DNA of 6,833 nucleotides. It comes from JASJGK01 sp033791585. Lineage in GTDB: Bacteria; SAR324; XYD2-FULL-50-16. Position 1 is the stretch's first letter. Each line of letters begins with the position of its first letter. The notes under the pieces were generated by a model, which saw only the letters and a program-made list of their open reading frames with translations, did no database searches and was not told the DNA's origin. The stretch is taken from positions 1 through 6,833 of the forward strand of contig JASJGK010000099.1 of the NCBI GenBank assembly GCA_033791585.1, in the 5' to 3' direction. This document shows positions 1 to 6,367 of the stretch, piece by piece. The translations under genes were made by a program, and so were the position numbers.

Positions 1-36
1 GGTGTTGTCGATATTTTTAAAAACTTGTTCGAACAT
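1..36 (-). CDS. hsdM: Partial hsdM-like gene, N-terminus only (type I R-M methylase subunit)
   Basis: Twelve codons from an ATG at 36-34 run leftward off the window and read MFEQVFKNIDNT. This closely resembles the opening of many HsdM proteins, the N6-adenine methyltransferase subunit of type I restriction-modification systems, which often begin MFEQxFKNIDD before the helical N-terminal domain. If correct, the full protein would join HsdS to methylate the recognition sequence and HsdR to restrict unmethylated DNA. A weak AAGG lies 8 nt before the ATG, and a TATAAT sits about 27 nt upstream of it. The gene is separated from tRNA-Leu by two terminators, so it should have its own promoter. The call rests on 12 residues and no catalytic motif is visible, so it is provisional. 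Confidence 0.55.
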   Translation of the reverse strand, partial: MFEQVFKNIDNT

Positions 37-63
37 AGAATTGGCCTTAATATTTTTGTATGA

Positions 64-69
64 ATTATA
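64..69 (-). promoter_or_regulatory. Candidate -10 box for the hsdM-like gene
   Basis: The minus strand reads an exact TATAAT here. Transcription would start near position 57, leaving a leader of about 20 nt with a weak AAGG before the ATG at 36. No good -35 hexamer is seen at 16-18 bp, only AT-rich sequence, so this is tentative. The stretch from 37 to 173 holds nothing else I can support. Confidence 0.35.
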
Positions 70-173
70 TAGATCAAATGTAGTAAAAAATTATGATTTC
101 TGAATAGCTTAAAAAGGGAGGGTTTGAATTATTAACCTACAGTTTTCGCTCCAAGGTTGCCTAGCTCAAAAAC

Positions 174-211
174 GAAAAAAGCCCCCAGTTTAAAATAAAT
201 TAAACTGGGGG
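174..211 (-). terminator. Second of two tandem intrinsic terminators after tRNA-Leu
   Basis: A perfect 11-bp stem pairs 182-192 (CCCCCAGTTTA) with 201-211 (TAAACTGGGGG) around an 8-nt AT loop. On the minus strand it is followed by C and then six T at 180-175, the layout of a Rho-independent terminator. It lies downstream of tRNA-Leu and of another terminator, and upstream of the hsdM-like gene, so it insulates that gene from tRNA read-through. Confidence 0.8.
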
Positions 212-237
212 AATCAAAAGGAAAAAGCTCCAAACGC

Positions 238-277
238 AAAAAGCCCCCATCTAAAAAAATAGATGAGGGCTTTTTTT
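238..277 (-). terminator. First intrinsic terminator after tRNA-Leu, probably bidirectional
   Basis: The stem pairs 243-253 with 260-270 over 11 positions, with one C/A mismatch at 247/266 and a loop of six A. On the minus strand five T follow (242-238), so it would end the tRNA-Leu transcript about 25 nt after the CCA. On the plus strand seven T follow (271-277), so the same hairpin could also stop transcription in the other direction, although no plus-strand gene precedes it in the window. Confidence 0.8.
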
Positions 278-280
278 CCT

Positions 281-294
281 CCGCCCAAGGGCGG
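281..294. other. GC-rich palindromic hairpin adjoining the tRNA CCA end
   Basis: CCGCCC-AA-GGGCGG is a perfect 6-bp inverted repeat with a 2-nt centre. It abuts the encoded CCA of tRNA-Leu directly and lies between the tRNA and its terminator. It would be part of the tRNA 3' trailer, where a hairpin could influence 3' processing. That role is inference; only the palindrome is observed. Confidence 0.4.
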
Positions 295-379
295 TGGTAC
301 CGAGTGCCGGAATCGAACCGGCATGACTTGCGTCACTGGATTTTGAATCCAGCGTGTCTACCAATTTCACCAACTCGGC
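295..379 (-). tRNA. tRNA-Leu (anticodon CAA), class II, CCA encoded
   Basis: The 85-nt minus-strand sequence folds as a class II tRNA. The acceptor stem GCCGAGT pairs with ACTCGGT, followed by discriminator A and an encoded CCA. The anticodon stem CTGGA/TCCAG encloses the loop TTCAAAA, giving anticodon CAA, which reads the Leu codon UUG. The long variable arm is TGAC-GCAA-GTCA, and the T arm is GCCGG-TTCGAAT-CCGGC. The D-loop carries the expected TTGGTAGA. It has its own strong promoter and two downstream terminators, so it is probably a single-gene unit. Its 3' end faces the restriction-modification-like gene, an arrangement common where islands integrate at tRNA 3' ends. Confidence 0.97.
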
Positions 380-389
380 GTATCTGTAA

Positions 390-417
390 ATTATGCCTTT
401 AACAAATGCCCTGTCAA
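390..417 (-). promoter_or_regulatory. Strong sigma70-type promoter for tRNA-Leu
   Basis: On the minus strand an exact TTGACA (417-412) is followed after 16 bp by CATAAT (395-390), five of six matches to TATAAT. Transcription would begin near 383, about 4 nt before the mature tRNA 5' end at 379. Position, spacing and match to consensus all agree. It is the best promoter in the window. Confidence 0.8.
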
Positions 418-600
418 GCTACCTCTTTGCATTTTGTGCCTTCCAAATAGTTTTTATTTATATAGAGTCTGTTTCCGCTTAAGAAAAATCCAATTTTTGT
501 AAAGCCCACTCAAGTCCAAATACTACCGACTTTTGCTGTAAAGCTCCAAAAGTGACTTGTTGGTTGCTGCAAGCTGCAATATGTAAATCCTAACTATGTG
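418..600. other. Gene-free stretch with a short start-less reading frame
   Basis: No recognisable gene is present between the tRNA-Leu promoter and the hairpin repeat. One minus-strand frame is open for 36 codons (589-482, stop TAA 481-479) and includes residues such as VVFGLEWALQKLDFS. It has no ATG, GTG or TTG start near its beginning and matches no family I know. It could be the tail of a decayed gene or chance. AAGCTCCAA at 541-549 also occurs in two other non-coding stretches of the window. Confidence 0.3.
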
Positions 601-644
601 CAAAGGCTAAAGCCTTTAGGGAAACTTAATCGCTTTGCGATTAA
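601..644 (-). repeat. Two-hairpin repeat, copy A (44 nt), at the hinT stop codon
   Basis: Read on the minus strand: hairpin 1 has an 8-bp stem (TTAATCGC/GCGATTAA) and loop AAA (644-626), then linker GTTTCCC (625-619), then hairpin 2 with a 7-bp stem (TAAAGGC/GCCTTTG, outer pair T-G) and loop TTTA (618-601). It aligns without gaps to copy B at 6400-6443, with 32 of 44 positions identical. The hinT TAA (643-641) lies inside the first arm, so the element begins at the hinT stop and would be transcribed as its 3' UTR. No T tract follows, so it is not a standard intrinsic terminator. Confidence 0.75.
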
Positions 645-982
645 CCCGGTGGCCAAGTCATTCGCCTACCGCCTAAAATATGAAAATGGATATGGAATAC
701 AGACTGGCCTGCAATCTCATTGTTATTTGTAACAACCCTGTAACCCTCCAGGCCCTGTTCTTTAGCAATAGCCGCACACTTGAGCAGGATCTTACCTAAA
801 AGCACTCCATCGGCCTCACTAGCATCATCCAAGTTCACAATATGCTTTTTAGGGATCACCAAAGCATGAAAGGGTGCTTGTGGCTCTAAGTCTAAAAAGG
901 CCAATAGATCGTCATCCTCAAAAATCACCTTCGCTGGGATTCCTTTTGCGGCAATCTTACAAAAAATACAATTATCACTCAC
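641..982 (-). CDS. hinT: HIT-family purine nucleoside phosphoramidase (HinT-like)
   Basis: This 113-residue protein matches bacterial HinT, a cytoplasmic homodimeric hydrolase of adenosine phosphoramidates and aminoacyl-AMP-like compounds. The histidine-triad motif HIHFHIL is at residues 97-103. A CxxC pair (CIFC, residues 5-8) is typical of zinc-binding members, FHALVIPKKH follows near residues 38-47, and the C-terminus WPPG is that of the family. I chose the GTG at 982-980 because AAGGAG lies 5 nt upstream and the protein then begins just before CIFCKI, as relatives do. An ATG at 1030 would add 16 basic, non-conserved residues and override this ribosome site. The gene is divergent from dapD. 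Its stop codon lies within the two-hairpin repeat, and the C-terminus looks complete. Confidence 0.93.
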   Translation of the reverse strand: MSDNCIFCKIAAKGIPAKVIFEDDDLLAFLDLEPQAPFHALVIPKKHIVNLDDASEADGVLLGKILLKCAAIAKEQGLEGYRVVTNNNEIAGQSVFHIHFHILGGRRMTWPPG

Positions 983-987
983 GGGTT

Positions 988-993
988 CTCCTT
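988..993 (-). promoter_or_regulatory. Ribosome binding site that fixes the hinT GTG start
   Basis: The minus strand reads AAGGAG, then AACCC, then GTG. This is the clearest Shine-Dalgarno sequence in the window and the main reason for preferring the GTG start over the upstream ATG at 1030. Confidence 0.75.
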
Positions 994-1030
994 TTTTTCT
1001 TTTTCTTGAATGTAGCTGGTTTTTAATCAA

Positions 1031-1157
1031 GGTGAAAGTGGCAATCTACTTGCCCTTGGCCTTTTTTTTTATTACTTTAAATAGATTAGGGGCATATATT
1101 AAGCTCTACAGATTTAAGCCCCCACTAATTTACACTTAACCTCGTCCTAAAATTCTC
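1031..1157. promoter_or_regulatory. Divergent hinT/dapD intergenic region, promoters not resolved
   Basis: This region must hold the promoters of hinT (leftward) and of the dapD operon (rightward). For dapD, TATATT at 1095-1100 is a possible -10 box but lacks a good -35 at 16-18 bp. TTTACA at 1129-1134 resembles a -35, yet no suitable -10 follows before the ATG. A GGGGC (1089-1093) / GCCCC (1118-1122) pair could close a stem with a long loop, and TTAAGC occurs twice (1099-1104, 1114-1119). No lysine riboswitch is possible in so short a leader. A nine-T run lies at 1062-1070. Confidence 0.3.
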
Positions 1158-2201
1158 ATGTCTGAAAATAAAGTAGCCATCGGCTTTGGTATCGCCTCAA
1201 AAAACAACAATGGAGACTGGCTTGAAGCCTATTACCCCTTTCCTATGTTGAACCCAACAGATGCCTTACTTGCAGACTTAAGGGCTGTAACTTTATCAGC
1301 AGAGGGGCAAAATGCTACCGTTGAGTTATTTAGTCAGGATTTAAACGATTTGATTGATAGATTAGATAAACACCCAGAAACAAAATCTTGGTTATACCAG
1401 GGTATGGAGTGGATGTCTTCGGTCCAGCCTATTGTTTTGGTGATCTCAGAGTTGCAAAAGCCACCTGAGACAGTTCCAGAAATATATCTACATCTACATT
1501 TATTAAGCCACAGATTGGTAAAGCCTCACAGCATTAGTTTAGAAGGCATTTTTGGAAAACTACCCAATGTTGCTTGGACAAACCTAGGCCCCATTGATCT
1601 GAGCGAACTAAAAGGCCGTGTTGCCGAAGCTCGTGGACAAGGGAAGTTTATTGCTGTGAAGTCGGTGGATAAATTCCCTCAAATGACCGATTACGTTGTG
1701 CCTGCAGGTGTGAGGATTGGCGATGCTTCCAGAATTAGGCTAGGTGCTTACCTTGGTGAAGGCACCACTGTGATGCATGAAGGCTTTGTAAACTTCAACG
1801 CTGGGACTTTAGGCACAGGCATGATCGAAGGCCGAATTTCCGCAGGTGTGGTCGTTGGCAAGGGGACAGATATTGGTGGTGGCGCAAGCACCATGGGCAC
1901 TCTTTCAGGTGGTAACTCGGTAATTATTTCTCTTGGTGAAAATTGCCTAGTAGGCGCTAACGCTGGTGTGGGCATCCCTCTTGGTGATCGCTGCACTGTT
2001 GAAGCTGGTCTTTACGTAACAGGCGGTAGTAAGGTTTCTGTGTTGGATGATCAAGGTAAAGAGGTCAAAAAGGTTAAGGCTGGTGAGCTGGCTGGGATGA
2101 ACGACCTGCTTTTTAGACGCAACTCAATCAGTGGAGCAATAGAGTGCCTAACCAACAAAAAGGCCATTGCTCTAAATGAGGAACTCCATAGTAATAATTA
2201 A
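1158..2201 (+). CDS. dapD: Tetrahydrodipicolinate N-succinyltransferase (long, Pseudomonas-like type)
   Basis: DapD transfers succinyl from succinyl-CoA to tetrahydrodipicolinate, committing the succinylase branch of DAP/lysine synthesis in the cytoplasm. At 347 residues it matches the long Pseudomonas-type enzyme (about 344 aa), not the 274-aa E. coli type. Conserved stretches include LHLHLLSHRLVKPH (111-124), PNVAWTNLG (136-144), SVDKFPQMTDYVVPAGVRI (169-187), a left-handed beta-helix hexapeptide region (about 186-292) with GEGTTVMHEGFVNFNAGT (200-217) and GGGASTMGTLSGG (240-252), and LFRRNS (318-323) near the C-terminus. The family usually forms trimers. The start fits relatives, which also open with MS and a FG(V/I) segment near residue 10. 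No Shine-Dalgarno sequence precedes it. It is the first gene of the six-gene cluster. Confidence 0.96.
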   Translation: MSENKVAIGFGIASKNNNGDWLEAYYPFPMLNPTDALLADLRAVTLSAEGQNATVELFSQDLNDLIDRLDKHPETKSWLYQGMEWMSSVQPIVLVISELQKPPETVPEIYLHLHLLSHRLVKPHSISLEGIFGKLPNVAWTNLGPIDLSELKGRVAEARGQGKFIAVKSVDKFPQMTDYVVPAGVRIGDASRIRLGAYLGEGTTVMHEGFVNFNAGTLGTGMIEGRISAGVVVGKGTDIGGGASTMGTLSGGNSVIISLGENCLVGANAGVGIPLGDRCTVEAGLYVTGGSKVSVLDDQGKEVKKVKAGELAGMNDLLFRRNSISGAIECLTNKKAIALNEELHSNN

Positions 2202-2226
2202 CTGCAATAACTGGCTGTAATAACGA

Positions 2227-2913
2227 ATGGCTAACAGCTCGTCTTTAAAAAAAAGGTTTCTTTACTGGGTTGCACCTACGTTAATCCGTTGGATGCTTTT
2301 AACTATTGGTATGACCTGTAAACCCATTTGGTTTGGGCGAGAAAAGCTGGATGGCCTTGAGGAAAAAGGAGAAAACTGGATTTTCTCTCTCTGGCATAAA
2401 AATGTCGGCACGGCCAATTACCTACTTCGAAACTACGGCCTAGTAGTTATGGTTTCCCCTAGTAACGAAGGCGAGTGGGTGAGTAAGGTGGTTATCAAGC
2501 TTGGCAACGATGTGGAGCGTGGTAGCAGCAGCGGCGGTGGGGCTAGAGCCTTACTTAAAATGATCAAACGCATTAAGGCGGGCCAAATGGGGGCCATTAC
2601 CCCAGATGGGCCAAGAGGGCCAATGTACCAGTTAGAGCCAGGGGCAATTGCCTTCGCTCAAAAGACAGGCAGGCCTTTGGTGCCACTACACATAGAATAT
2701 ACAAAGCCTTGGCTTTTGAAAAAAACATGGGACCAACAGACACTGCCCAAGTTTTTTTCCAAGATTATTATCACCCTAGGCGACCCTTTTTACGTCCCTG
2801 AAAAACTAACTAAGTCCGAGCAAGAGCAGACGGCTAAAGACTTTCAAAAAAAGATGATGGAAAACGTCGCTTTTTGCGAAGAACAACTAGAACAATATAA
2901 ACTAACACTTTGA
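2227..2913 (+). CDS. DUF374 family lysophospholipid acyltransferase-like protein
   Basis: This 228-residue protein belongs to the DUF374 branch of the LPLAT/acyltransferase superfamily. Visible family marks are a basic, hydrophobic N-terminus (about 8-30) that may anchor it to the inner membrane, WH at 56-57 where the catalytic His is expected, SPSNEGEW (77-84), RGSSSGGGARAL (98-109), TPDGPRGP (125-132, the superfamily's substrate-binding segment) and RPLVPLHI (149-156). These proteins probably acylate a lipid at the membrane, but the substrate is not established for most members, and a role in outer-membrane lipid is inference. It starts 25 nt after dapD with no Shine-Dalgarno sequence; the upstream nucleotides hold two imperfect copies of CTGYAATAAC. 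It ends in TGA. Confidence 0.88.
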   Translation: MANSSSLKKRFLYWVAPTLIRWMLLTIGMTCKPIWFGREKLDGLEEKGENWIFSLWHKNVGTANYLLRNYGLVVMVSPSNEGEWVSKVVIKLGNDVERGSSSGGGARALLKMIKRIKAGQMGAITPDGPRGPMYQLEPGAIAFAQKTGRPLVPLHIEYTKPWLLKKTWDQQTLPKFFSKIIITLGDPFYVPEKLTKSEQEQTAKDFQKKMMENVAFCEEQLEQYKLTL

Positions 2914-2957
2914 GCAATCAAATTAAATAAACTGATTAAAAAAAGCAAAGGAATCAA

Positions 2958-3938
2958 ATGAAATACAATGTATTCGGACTAGGTAACCCCCTAATTGATG
3001 TGATTTTACAGGTACCAGAAGAGATTATGGGCAAGTTAAACGTGCCCAAAGGCAGCATGAACTTAGTGGATGCGGCCAGACAGGCTGAAATCTTAGAAGG
3101 TTGCAGCGCGTTTAAGGCAACCGAGGCCCTTGGTGGTTCTTGCGCCAATTCTATGGTGATGGTAGCTCAACTTGGTGGCAAGGCCACTTTTTGCGGCAAT
3201 GCTGGGACTGACAAATTTGGTGATACTTACAAAGCCCAACTAGAGGCAGAGGGTGTGACAAGTTACTTGGCCCAAGAAGAGGGTGTGACTGGTTCTACCG
3301 TGATCTTAGTAACCCCAGATGCCGAGCGAAGTATGAACACTCACTTAGGAAAGTGTCAGGACCTAAAAGCCGAGCAGATTGATTTAGATGCTCTAGCTGA
3401 GTCAGAATATTTATACATTGAAGGCTACCTTTGGGATACCCCAAGCCAGCAGGAAGCAGTGATGAAGGCTGTGGAACACGCAAAAGCCAATGGCGTAAAA
3501 ATCGCCTTAAGTCTATCCGATGCCTTTTGTGTGGAGCGAAATAAAGAAGCCTTCCAAAATTTATGCGACAACTATGTGGATTTACTTTTTTGCAATGAAA
3601 CCGAAGGAAACTCCATGACTGGTCTTGACGACGCTATGGAATCTTTACGTAAACTAGGGTCAAAAATCACCCATGTAGCCTTTACCTTAGGCGCTAGAGG
3701 CGCTGTGATTTGGGATGATGGTGAACTTTTTCATATTGAGCCTGTACCAACAGAAGCAGTGGATACCACAGGTGCTGGTGATGCCTTTGCTGCCGGTTAC
3801 CTCTATGGTGTTACAAACGGATATTTACCAGAAAAAGCAGGGGACTTAGGTTCGGTTGCAGCCTCTATCGTGGTTGGGCAGGTTGGCCCACGCTTTAACG
3901 GCAACTTTAAAGAATTAGTAGAAAGCTACCTAGATTAA
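2958..3938 (+). CDS. PfkB-family sugar kinase, adenosine kinase-like
   Basis: This 326-residue protein is a ribokinase/PfkB-fold kinase. The first signature region is GGSCANS (59-65) with GNAGTDKFG (80-88). The second is DTTGAGDAFAAGYLYG (269-284), with the catalytic base Asp275 and the GAGD anion hole. NETE (213-216) matches the Mg/ATP-side motif. The N-terminal GxGNPLIDV and the GGSxAN form are those of proteins annotated as adenosine kinase, which phosphorylate adenosine to AMP. The exact substrate cannot be proven from sequence, and other nucleosides or sugars remain possible. AAAGGA lies 5 nt before the ATG, the only good Shine-Dalgarno sequence in the cluster. Placement between cell-envelope genes suggests co-transcription rather than a shared pathway. 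Confidence 0.87.
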   Translation: MKYNVFGLGNPLIDVILQVPEEIMGKLNVPKGSMNLVDAARQAEILEGCSAFKATEALGGSCANSMVMVAQLGGKATFCGNAGTDKFGDTYKAQLEAEGVTSYLAQEEGVTGSTVILVTPDAERSMNTHLGKCQDLKAEQIDLDALAESEYLYIEGYLWDTPSQQEAVMKAVEHAKANGVKIALSLSDAFCVERNKEAFQNLCDNYVDLLFCNETEGNSMTGLDDAMESLRKLGSKITHVAFTLGARGAVIWDDGELFHIEPVPTEAVDTTGAGDAFAAGYLYGVTNGYLPEKAGDLGSVAASIVVGQVGPRFNGNFKELVESYLD

Positions 3939-3939
3939 T

Positions 3940-5175
3940 ATGTTTGAAGTAAAAGGAAATTCGGTCTCTTTTTCTGGAATCCCAGCCACTAAGTTGGCTG
4001 AGGATTTTGGGACACCCCTATATATCTACGATGAAAAGACCATCCGTAAAAATTGCCAGGCCCTAAAATCTATGGTGGATCTGCCAAATTTTGAAGTCTT
4101 TTATTCTGCTAAAGCGAACACGAACATAGCCCTATTAAAAATCATCAAGTCGGAAGGCTTGAAGATTGATGCCATGAGTTTAGGTGAGTTGGCTTTAGAA
4201 AAAGAGGCTGGTTTTGAGGCAAGCGAGATTCTATTTTTAGGCAATAACCTAAAAGAGTCGGATATTAAGGCTGTAACTGGCGAGGGCATTAAATGCTGTT
4301 TGGATTCTTTGGACCAAGTAGAACGCTTTTGCAAAATTGCCCCAAATACTAATTTTTACATCCGCCTGAACCCTGGAGTGGGGACAGGTGCAGGTCACCA
4401 TGAAAAGGTGGTAACAGCAGGTAAGGTAAAATTTGGCATTGATTTGAGCCTGTTAGATGAGGCTATAATTTTAGCGAAAGCCCAAGGCTGCAAGGTCACG
4501 GGGTTTATGGTGCATATTGGCAGCTTGTTTTTAGATTCTACGCCCTACTTGAATGCCATTGAGCAGTTGTTAGAAATAGCTAAATCCTACCCAGACATCG
4601 AGTATATTGATTTTGGTGGTGGCATCGGTGTGGCTTACGATCGAGAAACCGAGCAACCCTTTCCCTTTGCCGACTTTAGTGAAAAGTTTAGCAAAATCTT
4701 AAAGGATTGGATGTCAGACACAGGCCGAGCCCCAACCTTTGCCATGGAGCCAGGTCGCTTTGTGGTGGCGGAATCAGGCGCTTGCTTGGCCGAGGTTCAG
4801 TCAGTAAAAACCAATTCAGGGGTCCACTTTGCAGGCACCAATCTAGGTTTTAATTTCCTCTTGCGACCTGAGTTTTATCAGGCCTACCATGAGATCATTA
4901 AGGCCACAGGTTTACAGGGTGAAAAAGTGACCTACAATGTTACAGGTAACGTCTGTGAATCAGGTGATAACTTGGGAAAAGATCGGGAACTGGCCAAATG
5001 CAAGGTTGGTGATTTGTTACTGGTGCGGGATACAGGTGCTTATGGTTACGCAATGGCTAGTAATTATAACAGTATGTGTAGGCCTGCGGAAGTTTTGATT
5101 ACTGCAACTGGGGAGGCCAAGTTGATTAGAAAAAGAGAAGAGACTGCAGACCTGTTAAAAAACCAAATCTATTAG
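3940..5175 (+). CDS. lysA: Diaminopimelate decarboxylase
   Basis: LysA is a PLP fold-type III enzyme that decarboxylates meso-diaminopimelate to L-lysine, the last lysine step. In the 411 residues, Lys58 in YSAKAN (55-60) binds PLP. HIGS (192-195) and GGGIG (226-230) hold the cofactor phosphate region, EPGR is at 270-273, the CESGD motif (339-343) supplies the catalytic Cys from the partner subunit of the dimer, and GAYGYAMASNYN (366-377) ends the active site. Length is normal. Small departures from common versions are HIGSLF where HIGSQ or HIGSG is usual, and NYNSMCRPAEV where NYNSRPRPAEV is common; neither removes a known catalytic residue. The ATG is 1 nt after the kinase stop (TAATATG) with no Shine-Dalgarno sequence, so coupled translation is likely. 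Confidence 0.95.
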   Translation: MFEVKGNSVSFSGIPATKLAEDFGTPLYIYDEKTIRKNCQALKSMVDLPNFEVFYSAKANTNIALLKIIKSEGLKIDAMSLGELALEKEAGFEASEILFLGNNLKESDIKAVTGEGIKCCLDSLDQVERFCKIAPNTNFYIRLNPGVGTGAGHHEKVVTAGKVKFGIDLSLLDEAIILAKAQGCKVTGFMVHIGSLFLDSTPYLNAIEQLLEIAKSYPDIEYIDFGGGIGVAYDRETEQPFPFADFSEKFSKILKDWMSDTGRAPTFAMEPGRFVVAESGACLAEVQSVKTNSGVHFAGTNLGFNFLLRPEFYQAYHEIIKATGLQGEKVTYNVTGNVCESGDNLGKDRELAKCKVGDLLLVRDTGAYGYAMASNYNSMCRPAEVLITATGEAKLIRKREETADLLKNQIY

Positions 5176-5182
5176 AGCCAGC

Positions 5183-6070
5183 ATGGTAGATTCCCTCCCT
5201 CCCTTACAGATTCCGCTCAAGTACAATGTGCTTATGAGCGGTAAAACCTCCCTCAAGTTTGGCGGGCCTGCGAGCATTTTGGCCACAGCTAGTAATACCA
5301 CTGAGCTGAAAGCCTTATTAGGCTATATCAAGGCCAATAACCTCCCTTGGTTTTTGCTGGGGCGAGGTACAAATCTGATTGTTTCAGACGTTGGTTTTAA
5401 GGGCTTGGTTATTACCCTAGGCGGTGACTTTGATAAAATTGAGGTTTCAGGTGAGCAAATGAACTGCGGTGCAGGGGCAGGTGACTTTGCTATAGCTCGA
5501 AGGGCGAGAGAAGAGTCATTAACAGGGTTGGAGTTTTTGTCTACCATCCCAGGCAGCTTAGGTGGCGCTATCCGTATGAATGCAGGCGCTCACGGGTCAG
5601 AAATTGCTGATTCTTGTGAGTGGATAGAGGTGATGGATCTAGAGGGCGAGGTTTTTAAATACCACCCTGAAGACTTGCGAATGGGCTACCGAACGAGCTT
5701 ACTAAAAAAAATGCCTGTCGTGGTGATGAGAGCAGGCTTGAAATTGGCTAAGGGTGCCCTTTCAGACATTAAAATCAAAGAAGATGGCTTTAAAACCCAC
5801 AGAACAAATAGCCAACCAACAAAGAGCAACAACTGTGGCAGCCTATTTGCCAACCCCGAGGGGGAGGCAGCGGGCAGGTTGATCGACCAAGCAGGCCTCA
5901 AAGGGTTTGGGCTAGGTGGTTTTAAAATGAGTGAGAAACACGCAAATTTTTTAGAAAATATTGACGGTCAAAAAATTGATGACTTGGCAAAGTTGGTGGA
6001 TCACGTTAAAAAAAGAGTCTATGAAACATCTGGCTTTAAATTAAAGCTAGAAGCAGAAATTTTAATCTAA
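5183..6070 (+). CDS. murB: UDP-N-acetylenolpyruvoylglucosamine reductase, type II
   Basis: MurB is the cytoplasmic FAD enzyme that uses NADPH to reduce UDP-GlcNAc-enolpyruvate to UDP-MurNAc, the second committed murein step. At 295 residues without the extra loop of the E. coli enzyme it is the shorter type II form. FAD-binding segments are LLGRGTNLIVSD (58-69; Thr63 where Ser is usual) and TIPGSLGGAIRMNAGAHG (121-138). Arg170 lies in GYRTS. The proton donor is Ser220 in NNCGSLFANP, and Glu292 in LEAEI is the likely second acid. KHANF (252-256) is the conserved C-terminal segment. All catalytic residues expected of the family are present. It begins 7 nt after lysA with only a weak AGAG upstream. 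Confidence 0.96.
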   Translation: MVDSLPPLQIPLKYNVLMSGKTSLKFGGPASILATASNTTELKALLGYIKANNLPWFLLGRGTNLIVSDVGFKGLVITLGGDFDKIEVSGEQMNCGAGAGDFAIARRAREESLTGLEFLSTIPGSLGGAIRMNAGAHGSEIADSCEWIEVMDLEGEVFKYHPEDLRMGYRTSLLKKMPVVVMRAGLKLAKGALSDIKIKEDGFKTHRTNSQPTKSNNCGSLFANPEGEAAGRLIDQAGLKGFGLGGFKMSEKHANFLENIDGQKIDDLAKLVDHVKKRVYETSGFKLKLEAEILI

Positions 6071-6091
6071 CTACCTTAGAATATTGGCCCA

Positions 6092-6367
6092 ATGAGTGAA
6101 GAAATCGACGTACAAAAAGTAGCAAAACTAGCCCGTTTGAAGCTAACCGAAGAAGAAGAAAGGGTTGTGGGGCAGAAGTTTAAAGATGTGCTTGGTTATA
6201 TTGCAACGCTTGAAGAAGTTGAAATCACTGGTGAACTTGCGGGTAAAGATGAATCAGAGCAGGTGCTATATCGACCTGATAAAAATGTTGTTTCCCCTGT
6301 GAAACCTGAAGATTTTTCCCCACATATGGAAAATGGTTTTTTTAAGGTGCCAAAGGTTATTGAGTAA
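6092..6367 (+). CDS. gatC: Asp-tRNA(Asn)/Glu-tRNA(Gln) amidotransferase subunit C
   Basis: GatC is the small subunit that clamps GatA to GatB in GatCAB, which converts Glu-tRNA(Gln) and/or Asp-tRNA(Asn) to the amidated forms. The 91 residues fit the usual size of about 95. VAKLARLKLTEEE (10-22) is the N-terminal helix typical of the family, YIATLEEV (36-43) continues it, and the protein ends with GFFKVPKVIE, the hallmark C-terminus. Its presence suggests the organism lacks at least one of GlnRS or AsnRS. gatA, usually next in line, does not follow; a terminator does. It starts 21 nt after murB without a Shine-Dalgarno sequence. The stop codon is part of the terminator stem. Confidence 0.95.
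   Translation: MSEEIDVQKVAKLARLKLTEEEERVVGQKFKDVLGYIATLEEVEITGELAGKDESEQVLYRPDKNVVSPVKPEDFSPHMENGFFKVPKVIE

Noticed and set aside
983..1030. Upstream ATG at 1030 as the hinT start, giving a 129-residue protein
   Set aside because: The extra 16 residues are basic and not typical of HinT, while a good AAGGAG sits 5 nt before the GTG at 982, placing the start just before the conserved CIFC.
1041..1070. GGCAA/TTGCC hairpin plus nine T as a plus-strand terminator before dapD
   Set aside because: The stem is only 5 bp, the T run is 7 nt away, and no plus-strand gene lies upstream to terminate.
1031..1157. Lysine riboswitch or other leader control of dapD
   Set aside because: The whole intergenic region is far too short for the lysine riboswitch, and no attenuator-like paired hairpins are evident.
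1748..1996. Minus-strand frame inside dapD
   Set aside because: It is the antisense shadow of the hexapeptide-repeat region. It is Pro-rich, has no family marks, and the overlapping dapD is certain.
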